Assembly (NCBI GenBank): GCA_003193925.1
Contig: PSPG01000010.1
Span: forward strand, 1 to 59,705
Source of the DNA: Candidatus Thalassarchaeum betae
GTDB taxonomy: Archaea > Thermoplasmatota > Poseidoniia > Poseidoniales > Thalassarchaeaceae
Direction: 5' to 3'
Length of the DNA stretch: 59,705 nt
The notes below the pieces were generated by a model. The model had not been told where the DNA came from. It worked only from the letters and a program-made list of their open reading frames with translations, and did not search any database. The position numbers were made by a program, and so were the translations under genes. Shown here piece by piece: positions 1 to 7,537 of the stretch. How positions within the stretch are numbered: the first letter of the stretch is position 1; the number at the start of each line of letters is the position of its first letter.

Positions 1-10
1 TCGGCATCAC

Positions 11-151
11 TCAGTCCCCCAACACGAGATACACGCAGACTCCGACTATGATGAGGATGATGACGGGCCAGTAGCTGGTGCCGACGGGTCCCTCCCCCAA
101 ATCCTCAATTTGAAAGAACCATTCGAAAATCTTTCTCGCCCTTCCAGCCAT
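11..151 (-). CDS. Small single-pass membrane protein, unknown function (46 aa)
   Basis: A short reading frame runs from an ATG at 151 to a TGA at 11-13. The first 17 residues are amphipathic and basic (MAGRARKIFEWFFQIED), followed by a short Gly/Pro linker and one hydrophobic segment (about residues 29-44, YWPVIILIIVGVCVYLVL) that ends almost at the C-terminus. It starts 3 bases after the stop of the HNH/zinc-knuckle gene on the same strand, so the two are probably co-transcribed. No family is recognised. A small one-pass protein next to an HNH gene could belong to a mobile element, but this is only inference from position. Confidence 0.5.
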   Translation of the reverse strand: MAGRARKIFEWFFQIEDLGEGPVGTSYWPVIILIIVGVCVYLVLGD

Positions 152-154
152 CGC

Positions 155-748
155 TCAGTCCCCCTCACAGTCGGTCCATTTATGTCCCGGCTTCCCACAT
201 CGCCCGCACTCGTACTTCTGCTGTCGGTGCGCCCCGCAGTAGTCGGTTCCACCAAGCTTCGAAGCGTGGCATCTCCCCGCTCGGCCCTTCCTCCGTTTGG
301 TGAAGCCCTCGCAACGCTTCTTCTGCCCCGGCCCCCACTTCTTCAGCAACCTCTCCCGCTTCTGCTTCCATGTCACCCGGGTGCGCTTGGCGGTCTTCGC
401 TCCCCGCGACATGATCCATCGGCGGAACAGGTGCGAGTCTGTCAGCTCGTGACACCTCGGGCAGACCTCCGCGATGTTCCCGGGGTTCTTCGAAGCGACG
501 AGTCGGCGGAGGCGGTCATCATCGAGGTTCTCGATCTGAACCGACCCGTCGATCCCGACAGCGAGCCACTCGAGGTCATCCCTCTCGAGCCTGTCGATCT
601 TGGCTTGGCTGATGAGGTGGTGCATCTCGGAGTCCGGGATCGCCCGAGTGCAGATCCGGCAGGTGTTCGAAGGCTCGACTCCGTATCTTGCGGCCATGTG
701 TCCGATGAGAAGAAATCGGGGGTGTTTAGACTTCGAGGAACTCACCAT
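155..748 (-). CDS. HNH-type nuclease with C-terminal zinc fingers (CCCH-like and CCHC zinc knuckle)
   Basis: This 197-residue protein has an HNH-like core: a CxxC pair (C30, C33), the HH of MHHLISQAK (H43-H44), then N91 and CPRCH (C96, C99, H100). A very basic linker (residues 115-145) leads to a small Cys/His module (C146, C160, C171, H174) and a retroviral-type zinc knuckle C-x2-C-x4-H-x4-C (181-194). It should cut or nick nucleic acid, with the added fingers giving RNA or DNA binding; the substrate is unknown. I use the ATG at 748 because AGGTG lies 6 bases upstream; a GTG at 757 is the alternative. It is followed by a tiny membrane protein gene and lies just downstream of tRNA-Glu, a position typical of integrated elements. 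Confidence 0.7.
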   Translation of the reverse strand: MVSSSKSKHPRFLLIGHMAARYGVEPSNTCRICTRAIPDSEMHHLISQAKIDRLERDDLEWLAVGIDGSVQIENLDDDRLRRLVASKNPGNIAEVCPRCHELTDSHLFRRWIMSRGAKTAKRTRVTWKQKRERLLKKWGPGQKKRCEGFTKRRKGRAGRCHASKLGGTDYCGAHRQQKYECGRCGKPGHKWTDCEGD

Positions 749-851
749 TATGTTCACCTCTATGGGAAAGTATTCTCGAGGATTCAGCAGGTCGCCCGCA
801 GTCCCTCGGTTTCGCTCTCTTCACCATATACGGCAACTTCCGGAAGAAAGG

Positions 852-926
852 TGCTCGTGCCGGGATTTGAACCCGGGTCGCCGCCTCGAAAGGGCGGCAT
901 GATGGACCGAACTACACCACACAAGC
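852..926 (-). tRNA. tRNA-Glu (anticodon TTC)
   Basis: The minus strand folds into a full cloverleaf: acceptor GCTTGTG/CACGAGC with one G-T wobble, anticodon arm CCGCC-CTTTCGA-GGCGG with anticodon TTC, and T arm CCGGG-TTCAAAT-CCCGG. The discriminator base is A. The genome does not encode the final CCA (the bases after the discriminator read CCT), unlike the two tRNA-Val genes and tRNA-Ser in this window. No intron. Confidence 0.95.
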
Positions 927-965
927 GCTGGGCTGACGACAGCCGGCCCCCCCAATAACGATTCG

Positions 966-3944
966 TCACGGCGGGTTGCCCGTACTCCCAGTGGTGATGG
1001 TCACCGACTCTGGGGTGCCGTCCTGGTTGGAATCGATGGTGATCACGGTCACGATGAGCCCCTGCACGGTGTTGGTGACGTAGTCGACGTGGAAGGCGAT
1101 CCAGGTGTTGTTGGTGTGGTAGGCGTGGCCCTGTGGGTTGATGTTCCACTCGAATACTCTGTGCGAGAGGTAGGCCTCCTGCAGCACCTCGATGTTGCCG
1201 CCGGACGACAGGGAGAGGTTCCTCGCGTGCCAGATGTTGGAGTTGACCGCGAAGGTCACATTGCCGTCCGCGTTGTCGTCCCTCGCCGCCATGTAGTGAC
1301 GGTGGAACACCCTGCGCTCGAGGAAGCCGTCGTGGTCGTAGTCGGCCGCCAGCCAGGATCTGCTCAGGTAGTCGTAGGTGTCCTGGCTGCCGTCTGAGTT
1401 GTTGTCCCATGAACTCAGGCCGATGACGACCACGCGCATGGCGTGCAGGTTGTGGTTCGAGTCGCGCCAGATCTCCAGCGAATGCGTGGACACCGAATGA
1501 TGTGACCATCCGTGGGCGTGCTGGTCAAGTTGAGTGGTCTCAGTGACCCTCCTGAAGATGTGCTCCTCATGACCGTCCTCGTCGGCATCGGACCATGTCA
1601 AGGTGGCGGTGTATGACTCGTGCTGCTCGAGATATGGGTCGAAGTCCCAGTCGGTCGCGTTGGCCATGTGGATGATGCGCTGCTTCCACTCAGGGATGCC
1701 GTCGGCGTCATCGTCGACCGTTCGAGTCAGGGCGAAGCGGTGGATGTGGTACTCGACCATGCCCCAGTCCCAATGCTGGTTCCAGCCGCGCATCCGAGCA
1801 GTGTAGTCGAGGTCGCCGTCGTGGTCAGTGTCGACCTTCAGGACCCCAGCCCGCCAAGTCCACTGCAGCTCTATGACGCCGTTCGAGTCGTTGTCGAACT
1901 GAACGGTGTTCTGGTGAAGGGCCCTGATCACATCGACGCTGCCGTCTTGGTTGGTGTCCTTTCTAACGACCGCGCGCAGGTTGTCGCGGTGGCGGTCGAC
2001 GTTGCCGTCCTCGGTGGGGTCCCAGACCCAAGAGGTGTGGTCTATGGCCATCCAGAGCTCGGGGGTGCCGTCGTCATTGGCGTCAATCCTCAGTATCAGC
2101 CGAGTGTGCGAGAAGTACGCGGTGAGCACCGCGCCTATGCCTTGGTCGACCATCCGCTGTTGGCGGTTCAAGACCACTCGGCGCTCGAGGTTGCCGTCTT
2201 GGTCGGCGTCGGTGCGGGCGTGCACGAAGAGGTGGATGTTGACGTCCTCGTAGGTGCCGTTGTCCCAGGTCCAGACGGTTCTGGTGAGCACATCGTGGCG
2301 CTCTGGAATTCCATCAGAGTTCTGATCGACGAGGTCGAGCCCCCTGAAGCGTGTGAAGAAGAAATCGTCGTGGCCGTCCCCGTCGCGGTCTTGGGAGCAA
2401 TGTAGGGTGCGAATCAGGATGATTCGCTCTGGTCCGGGGATGCCGTCCGAGTCGAACCAGAAGACTCCCACTGAGCGATGACAGAGGGTCTCGGCGACGC
2501 CGTCGCCGTCCCAGTCCTCCCAGAAGGAGTCGTTCCACCATGTGGCTGTGACCTGTGAGATGGAGCGACTGTAGGTCTGTTGGTCCAGCGAGTCATCGCT
2601 GACATCGCCCCACGCGTCGTCGAAAATCGGGTTGACAACTTCCGCGTCAGCTGCATTGGCGGGGGGAAGGGGCTCGAGCTCACTCTCGGAGGGGCCCTCA
2701 TCGGACTCGACTACTGAATCCTCGTGCAGAAGCGAGTTCTGCGGCATCTGGTCGGTCTCCTCCTCGTCGCCGACCTCATCGCGCACCGACTGCTCGTCGG
2801 TGGCGACCCAGTCGTCGACCTCCTGGTCGTCGTCATAGTAGCCGTCCCCGTCCGGATCGAAGTCGGACTGCCAGTCGTAATCCGCCTCCTGCTGGGCCTC
2901 AGTGACCTCATCGACCGTGCCGTCCCCGTCCGAGTCGAGTTGCTCCTCGACCTCGGTCTCGAGCTGCTCCTCGGCCTCGGCCTCGAGCTGCTCCTGCAGC
3001 TGTGCTGCCTCGAGGTCGTCGGCCACGGAGACCACCTCGACGTGGAAGACGCGCTCAGTGGTGATACCGGTCGGGCCGGTCGCGGTCACGCGAACCACGA
3101 ACACGTCCTCCTCAGTGTACTGGTGGGATTCCTCGGTGAACGCCGGGTCGACCATTGAACCGTCACCCCATTCGATGCTGACCGAGACGGGACCGAGTGG
3201 GTCCTCGGTGCTGGTGGTGATGGTCAGCTGCCCGGCCAGATTGAGGTGTATGCGGCCCTGAGGCGAAGGGTTGGTGGATACTGTGAGCGAGGGCGCGTCG
3301 GCGTGCTCGATTCTGATTGCCTCCTGGGCGTTGGCCAAGAATCCCGAGGTGTCAGTGGCTGAGACGCGAACGGCATAGGTACCGGGCTCGCCCCAGATGT
3401 GCTGCCCGGAGAGGTCCCTCTGGGTGGTGCCATCGGAGAAGTCGACTTCGACGACCAGGTCATCGCCGTCAGGGTCCGAGGCATCTACCGACCACGCCAC
3501 GGGGACGCCTGCAATCCCCTCGTCGGGAAGCTCTAGGGAGACCGTCGGAGCTCGGTTGGGCTCCTGCAGAGTGAAGATGACCGCAGACACCCCTGTCACG
3601 CCCATCGAGTCTGTTATCTCGGCCTCGATGGTGTGCGTGCCGACGGAGAGGAAACCAGCGTCATAGACGAGGCTGGGCGAGGTCTGAACCAGTACGCCGT
3701 CGAGGCGCCAGTTCACGATGTATGGGCCTGTGCCCTCCTCGATCACGGCGTTGGCGACAATCAGGTCGTTGGCTGTGGTCGGCGAGCCCTCGAGTTGGAC
3801 ATCGGCTGTGACCACCGAGGGCTCGGGCTGCTCGACTATCTCGTCCGTCGCTCCGAGGCATCCCGAACCCACCATCAGGGCCACTAGGAGGAGTCCGGTA
3901 TGGATTCGGTGTCGGGCGATTCTGTCGTAAGTCATCTCGGTCAT
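966..3944 (-). CDS. Secreted lipoprotein with PKD-like domains, an acidic coiled coil and many calcium-loop repeats
   Basis: The product is about 992 residues. The N-terminus has a hydrophobic segment and a lipobox ending at Cys29 (VGSGC), so it should be lipid-anchored outside the membrane. Residues about 35-310 look like three PKD/Ig-like beta domains (for example YAVRVSATDTSG). A Glu/Gln-rich coiled coil (about 315-350) follows. The remaining 600 or so residues repeat a short DxDxDGxxE calcium-loop pattern (DWDGDGVAE, DRDGDGHDD, DANDDGTPE, DTDHDGDLD, DSNQDGTPE) every 35-50 residues, separated by beta strands. This resembles EF-hand-like or thrombospondin type 3 loops, suggesting a Ca2+-stabilised stalk or adhesin. 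An ATG at 3944 fits a leaderless start 26-28 bp after a TTTAAG box; a GTG at 3968 is possible. It lies downstream of a membrane-bound regulator on the same strand. Confidence 0.8.
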   Translation of the reverse strand: MTEMTYDRIARHRIHTGLLLVALMVGSGCLGATDEIVEQPEPSVVTADVQLEGSPTTANDLIVANAVIEEGTGPYIVNWRLDGVLVQTSPSLVYDAGFLSVGTHTIEAEITDSMGVTGVSAVIFTLQEPNRAPTVSLELPDEGIAGVPVAWSVDASDPDGDDLVVEVDFSDGTTQRDLSGQHIWGEPGTYAVRVSATDTSGFLANAQEAIRIEHADAPSLTVSTNPSPQGRIHLNLAGQLTITTSTEDPLGPVSVSIEWGDGSMVDPAFTEESHQYTEEDVFVVRVTATGPTGITTERVFHVEVVSVADDLEAAQLQEQLEAEAEEQLETEVEEQLDSDGDGTVDEVTEAQQEADYDWQSDFDPDGDGYYDDDQEVDDWVATDEQSVRDEVGDEEETDQMPQNSLLHEDSVVESDEGPSESELEPLPPANAADAEVVNPIFDDAWGDVSDDSLDQQTYSRSISQVTATWWNDSFWEDWDGDGVAETLCHRSVGVFWFDSDGIPGPERIILIRTLHCSQDRDGDGHDDFFFTRFRGLDLVDQNSDGIPERHDVLTRTVWTWDNGTYEDVNIHLFVHARTDADQDGNLERRVVLNRQQRMVDQGIGAVLTAYFSHTRLILRIDANDDGTPELWMAIDHTSWVWDPTEDGNVDRHRDNLRAVVRKDTNQDGSVDVIRALHQNTVQFDNDSNGVIELQWTWRAGVLKVDTDHDGDLDYTARMRGWNQHWDWGMVEYHIHRFALTRTVDDDADGIPEWKQRIIHMANATDWDFDPYLEQHESYTATLTWSDADEDGHEEHIFRRVTETTQLDQHAHGWSHHSVSTHSLEIWRDSNHNLHAMRVVVIGLSSWDNNSDGSQDTYDYLSRSWLAADYDHDGFLERRVFHRHYMAARDDNADGNVTFAVNSNIWHARNLSLSSGGNIEVLQEAYLSHRVFEWNINPQGHAYHTNNTWIAFHVDYVTNTVQGLIVTVITIDSNQDGTPESVTITTGSTGNPP

Positions 3945-3967
3945 TGGCCGTAGGGCGTCCTTTACCA

Positions 3968-3975
3968 CCTTAAAG
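3968..3975 (-). promoter_or_regulatory. TATA box for the calcium-loop lipoprotein gene
   Basis: On the minus strand this reads CTTTAAGG, centred about 27 bp before the ATG at 3944. That is the spacing expected for an archaeal leaderless transcript and is the main reason for choosing that start over the GTG at 3968. Confidence 0.45.
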
Positions 3976-3996
3976 GAAAGTGGGTCATTGGATTTG

Positions 3997-4992
3997 TCAA
4001 GGCCTCGAAGAGACGGGTTCGACGAGAGCCGTCCACAGTCTCCTGCCTTCCTCAGTGAGCACTCGATTGGTTCGCAGTCCGCTCCTTCTCCGGGTGATTA
4101 GGCCCTGGGACTCGAGACGCTTCAGATGGTGGCTTACCAACTGCTGGCTCGTATCCAATCGGAATGCCAACTCCCTTTGCGTCGGAGAGGGCTGGCCCTC
4201 CTCCTGCTCGACTACCGACCGCAGCACCATCAGGGCCACGTCGCTGAGTTGATTGGCATCGACCGGACGAGGTAGATTGGAGAGTTCGGCCGCACGGTCG
4301 ACGGCTGAGGTATAGTAGCGCAGCAGACGCCCGTCGCGCCTGCACCAGACGCGCCCCTCGTGCTCGAGGATCCTCAGGTGGTGCACGGCCTGGTGGTTAC
4401 CCAAATTCAGAGCGCGGATGATGCCAGACAGGTGGCAGCCCGGGTGAGCAGTGAGGAAACCCTCGAGTCGGCCGCGCTGGTAGGTCCCTGCGAGTGTGCC
4501 TGTGCCCTCAGTGACCCGAAGTTGCGAGAAGCGGCCCATCGACCGGGAGATCTTGGCCCTCGTCGGCTCATCGCCGGCTGAAACCAGAGCAAGTGCGAGG
4601 AAAGTCACAGCGATGAAGGTAGAAGCGAAGGACATCGCGGGCAGAGAGAGGACGAATTGGGAGTCTTCAGTCTGCTGTCCGAGATCAGCGGGGGACTGCC
4701 CCTCTGATTCAGCCACGAACCACATATCCGCTATGGACCACATTCCTGACAGAACGTCAGTCAGTTCCACACCCACGGCGCGGCCCTCCATCGGGCTAAG
4801 GAACAGGCCGGGCTCGGGTTGGGGCTCGTGCAGCAGTCCCTGAGCGTCCTCGAGCATCCAGACTCCGGGCGAGGTGCGCACCCAGGTTGCCTCCTGGTCA
4901 GCCGCTACAGAGGGGGCCGCCAAGATGACCAGAATCGCCAGCGTAAGGCACAGTGAGGCAGCCTGTCGCGCATGCGCTGGCGCCCTCTCCAT
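3997..4992 (-). CDS. Membrane-anchored transcriptional regulator with two winged-helix domains
   Basis: This 331-residue protein has an N-terminal signal or anchor segment (about residues 10-30), a short extracytoplasmic region of about 90 residues, a transmembrane helix (about 118-140, FASTFIAVTFLALALVSAG), and then two cytoplasmic winged-helix domains. The first (about 175-235) contains HLSGIIRALNLGNHQAVHHL. The second (about 255-325) contains TQRELAFRLDTSQQLVSHHL and ends with a wing-like RRRSGLR. Both resemble ArsR/MarR-type DNA-binding modules. It probably senses something at the cell surface and binds DNA directly. A TTAAGG-like TATA box lies 28 bp upstream. The Ca-loop lipoprotein gene follows 52 bp downstream and a YqaA-type membrane protein gene precedes it by 25 bp, so one or both may be targets or partners. 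Confidence 0.8.
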   Translation of the reverse strand: MERAPAHARQAASLCLTLAILVILAAPSVAADQEATWVRTSPGVWMLEDAQGLLHEPQPEPGLFLSPMEGRAVGVELTDVLSGMWSIADMWFVAESEGQSPADLGQQTEDSQFVLSLPAMSFASTFIAVTFLALALVSAGDEPTRAKISRSMGRFSQLRVTEGTGTLAGTYQRGRLEGFLTAHPGCHLSGIIRALNLGNHQAVHHLRILEHEGRVWCRRDGRLLRYYTSAVDRAAELSNLPRPVDANQLSDVALMVLRSVVEQEEGQPSPTQRELAFRLDTSQQLVSHHLKRLESQGLITRRRSGLRTNRVLTEEGRRLWTALVEPVSSRP

Positions 4993-5017
4993 GCGATATC
5001 GGAGATGCTTGGATGGG

Positions 5018-5659
5018 TTAAGGGTCGTGGGTCGTCGTGTTTGTCGGACCTGAGTCCTCCCCTGGAATCAGTCCGGACCACCAACGGTTGAGCGGGATGA
5101 AGAGCATCAGGGCGAGCAGTCCCCCGGTCAGCCATGCCCAGGGGTTCCCCAGAAGACCCAGGAACTCCTCACCCCATAATCCCAGCACTAGGCCTTCCAT
5201 GCCGAATCTGAATCCACGGCCCACGAGACCTGCCGCGACGAACAGCCTGAGGTCCATCCTCCCGGCACCGGCAGTCCAGGCCATGGCCACATAGGGGATT
5301 GGTGAGATAGCTGCGAGGAACACACCTGCAGATCCATATCTGAGAGTCATTGACTCCAGTCTGGAGACGGTGGTGCCGCTGACTATTCGCTCGAAGGCCG
5401 GTCTGCCCGCGTGCGCGCCGAAGGCGTATCCCAACATCGATCCGAATACGCTCGAGATGGTCGCAGTGAGAACTATTGCCAGTATTGCCAGAAATCCCTG
5501 TGCCCCCAGGACAAGGGGCAGCACGAGTAGGTCTGGTGGGACGAACGGCAGAGCAGCCTCGATTGCTGCCACCACCGCCAGGCCGAGCAGGCCGAAGCCC
5601 TCGGCCCAGCCGATAATCGAGTCGGTGATGCCCTCGAACACGTACCTTCGTCCCTCCAT
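5018..5659 (-). CDS. YqaA/DedA-type VTT-domain membrane protein
   Basis: This 213-residue protein has about five hydrophobic segments and the VTT/SNARE-associated pattern: an N-terminal AALPFVPPDLLVLP re-entrant-like stretch, then FGSMLGYAFGAHAGRP, then SPIPYVAMAWTAGAGRMDL and GRGFRFGMEG, which match the YqaA branch of the DedA superfamily. Bacterial relatives are implicated in membrane homeostasis and lipid flipping; the substrate here is unknown. It is divergent from nob1, whose start lies 81 bp away, and is followed on the same strand by the membrane-bound winged-helix regulator 25 bp later. Confidence 0.8.
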   Translation of the reverse strand: MEGRRYVFEGITDSIIGWAEGFGLLGLAVVAAIEAALPFVPPDLLVLPLVLGAQGFLAILAIVLTATISSVFGSMLGYAFGAHAGRPAFERIVSGTTVSRLESMTLRYGSAGVFLAAISPIPYVAMAWTAGAGRMDLRLFVAAGLVGRGFRFGMEGLVLGLWGEEFLGLLGNPWAWLTGGLLALMLFIPLNRWWSGLIPGEDSGPTNTTTHDP

Positions 5660-5740
5660 TTCGGGATGAACGTTGCTTCCCCCGGACAGCGCGCGAGCGC
5701 CGACCCTACCCTAGATAGCGCAGCGGGCCTACGGATTGGC

Positions 5741-6241
5741 ATGGCTGCGGGTGAGGTCCTCGACACCGCTGCGCTCATCGCGTGGCCGATGGAGAGGATG
5801 CGGGGCAGTCTCGTCGTGCCCTCGCAGAGAGCGGAGTTGGGCCGCATCTCGCCCGAGAGGGAGATGCTGCTTGATTCCATCGGCCTTGAATGGGCGACTC
5901 CTGGAGGTGCTGCACTCGCACAGGCCAGCGAACTAGCGACCCGGACGGGGGACATGTCTGGCCTGTCGCCTGTCGACCTCGAGTTACTCGCGCTCTCGCT
6001 CGAGAGGAGCGCGACCCTCGTGACGGACGACTACAGGCTGCAGAACCTGTGTGAGTTGGGAGGCATCCGATGGCTCTCGGTCACCATGGAGGGAATTCGG
6101 GCCCTGTGGACATGGGAGTTGCGCTGCCCCGGCTGTGGAGCAGTTCAGCCCCCTCCAGACGCACCTCAGGCTAGGCGAGGAGGACTAGGGAGCTGCCCGG
6201 ATTGCGGAACTGCGCTGAGACTCAGGCGCGGCAGGGAGTGA
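5741..6241 (+). CDS. nob1: rRNA maturation endonuclease Nob1 (PIN domain plus zinc ribbon)
   Basis: The 166-residue protein combines a PIN nuclease domain with a C-terminal zinc ribbon, the Nob1 architecture. The PIN acidic residues are visible in VLDTAALI near the N-terminus, in SPVDLELLALSLE mid-domain, and in LVTDDYRLQNL. The ribbon is CPGC...CPDC at the C-terminal end. Nob1 makes the final cut at the 3' end of 16S rRNA in the pre-30S subunit. The frame is open upstream to 5666, but that part overlaps the divergent gene's promoter region and is not PIN-like, so I place the start at the ATG at 5741, directly before the first PIN strand. The next gene, tatA, is convergent and ends 1 bp away. 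Confidence 0.85.
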   Translation: MAAGEVLDTAALIAWPMERMRGSLVVPSQRAELGRISPEREMLLDSIGLEWATPGGAALAQASELATRTGDMSGLSPVDLELLALSLERSATLVTDDYRLQNLCELGGIRWLSVTMEGIRALWTWELRCPGCGAVQPPPDAPQARRGGLGSCPDCGTALRLRRGRE

Positions 6242-6242
6242 C

Positions 6243-6452
6243 TCACTCCCTCTCGTTGGTGACTTCCTCTGTCATCCCGCCGCGATCCATGTCCTGCTCA
6301 GCAGCAGATGGCGCCATGCCCTCTTGCAGGCCCTGCTGGAACTCGCCCTTTGCGCGGCCCGCGCCGCGAGCCAGTTCGGGTATCTTCTTCGCCCCGAACA
6401 GGAAGATCGCTATTCCGACGAGGATTACTAACTCTACAGTGCCCAAGGCCAT
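6243..6452 (-). CDS. tatA: Sec-independent translocase component TatA
   Basis: The 69-residue protein has one short N-terminal transmembrane helix (ELVILVGIAIFLFGAKKIP) with the FG-x-KKxPEL hinge, then the amphipathic helix (ARGAGRAKGEFQQG) and a charged tail, which is the TatA/TatE pattern. It forms the pore-lining part of the twin-arginine pathway that exports folded proteins. No tatC is in the window. It is convergent with nob1. Confidence 0.92.
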   Translation of the reverse strand: MALGTVELVILVGIAIFLFGAKKIPELARGAGRAKGEFQQGLQEGMAPSAAEQDMDRGGMTEEVTNERE

Positions 6453-6507
6453 GTTATCGGCACTAGGTGAGAGCGTTCTCGTTCAAATGCTTCGGCCGAA
6501 TCGACTC

Positions 6508-6765
6508 TCATCCACCTGAAATCGGGGGGAGGAAGGCAACTTCGGACGAATCCCTCAGAGGGGCGTCGAGAGGAGCGCCGATCTGCCCGTCAATCGCAAC
6601 CCTGAGCCCCGAATTGAGAAGATCGGACAGGTCGAAGCGCTCAATCAGCTGAGTGCCTGTGGTCCCGTGCTCCAGCGCTACCTCGATCTCACGTTCGCCC
6701 AGCCTCTCGGCCAAGGGCCCGAAGAACAGCATCCTGACCTTCACAGCCTTGCCTTGGCCGACCAT
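6508..6765 (-). CDS. MoaD/ThiS-type ubiquitin-like sulfur carrier (SAMP-like)
   Basis: An 85-residue beta-grasp protein ending in the diglycine tail PPISGG. The sequence RMLFFGPLAERLGEREIEV followed by VAIDGQIGAPLDAPLRDSSEVAFLPPISGG matches molybdopterin synthase small subunit MoaD. After adenylation and thiolation of the last Gly by an E1-like enzyme it could donate sulfur for molybdopterin or tRNA thiolation, or be conjugated to proteins like a SAMP; sequence alone does not separate these roles. Neither MoaE nor an E1-like enzyme is in the window. A second diglycine carrier lies at 30279-30479. Confidence 0.85.
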   Translation of the reverse strand: MVGQGKAVKVRMLFFGPLAERLGEREIEVALEHGTTGTQLIERFDLSDLLNSGLRVAIDGQIGAPLDAPLRDSSEVAFLPPISGG

Positions 6766-6844
6766 GCTGCGGCGAGTTCCCTGACAGCCATCAACCCATC
6801 TCCCTCGCAGGGACTATACCTCGTACACGCCGCGGCGAGGTTGC

Positions 6845-7537
6845 ATGAGCGAGGTCAAGGCGGTCGTCTTAGACTGCGACGGGGTCCTCACAGACAACGG
6901 CTCCTCGTGGCAGAACATCCACGAACACTTCGGTACCGAGAACCTAGAGACCCTCGAGCGCTTTCTCAATCACGAGATCAGCGATGACGAGTTCATGGCT
7001 GACGACATCCGTCTGTGGACTGAGGTCCAGCCCAAGATCCACCGAAACGACATCATACGCTGCTACTCTGGTATCGCGCTGATGCCCGGGGCCCGCGAGT
7101 TGGTCCACGAGTTGCAGTCCAGAGGAGTCTTCGTGACAATCGTGTCCGCTGGTGTGGACGTTTTCGTGGGTGCCATTGCGGGCATGCTCAAAGTAGACGA
7201 CTGGGCCGCCAACGGATTCGACTGGGACGAAGAGGGCTGGTTGCGTGGGCCTGCGCCCACGCGGGTCAACTCCCATGAGAAGGGGCTGATGGTCGAGAAG
7301 CTGGCGAGGATCAGGAAGTTGGATCCCGAGAGCATCGTCTCAGTCGGTGATTCCAGCACCGACCTCTCGATGATGATTCCCGGCTCGGGCTTCATCGGTT
7401 TCAACCCGGCCAGACAGAGGGCGGTCGATGCGTTCGAGGCAGCGGGAGTCCCCATCGTCCGAGAGGGTGACCTGCGTGCACTCTGGCCGCATATCTTCGA
7501 CGGTGAGCGGTTTCCCGACTCAGGCGAAGGGGATTGA
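6845..7537 (+). CDS. serB: HAD-family phosphatase, probable phosphoserine phosphatase
   Basis: This 230-residue protein carries all four HAD motifs: the nucleophile motif DCDGVLTD (D10, D12), a Ser/Thr motif in VTIVSAGVD, the Lys in SHEKGLMVEKL, and the acidic motif VGDSSTDLSMM. The cap insertion after motif I fits the SerB-like HAD-I group. The likely reaction is hydrolysis of phosphoserine to serine, the last step of serine synthesis. serC (34341) and a SerK-like gene (11161) elsewhere in the window support serine metabolism, though HAD specificity from sequence is only approximate. Its last 18 bases overlap the 3' end of the convergent PolD small-subunit gene. Confidence 0.75.
   Translation: MSEVKAVVLDCDGVLTDNGSSWQNIHEHFGTENLETLERFLNHEISDDEFMADDIRLWTEVQPKIHRNDIIRCYSGIALMPGARELVHELQSRGVFVTIVSAGVDVFVGAIAGMLKVDDWAANGFDWDEEGWLRGPAPTRVNSHEKGLMVEKLARIRKLDPESIVSVGDSSTDLSMMIPGSGFIGFNPARQRAVDAFEAAGVPIVREGDLRALWPHIFDGERFPDSGEGD

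Noticed and set aside
110..958. Long plus-strand frame of 282 codons across the HNH gene and tRNA-Glu
   Set aside because: It runs through the tRNA and is antisense to the HNH gene; its translation is Pro/Leu/Arg-rich with no domain.
1620..2405. Plus-strand frame of 261 codons within the calcium-loop lipoprotein gene
   Set aside because: A shadow of the repeated Asp/Gly codons on the minus strand, giving a Val/Asp-rich product without domains.
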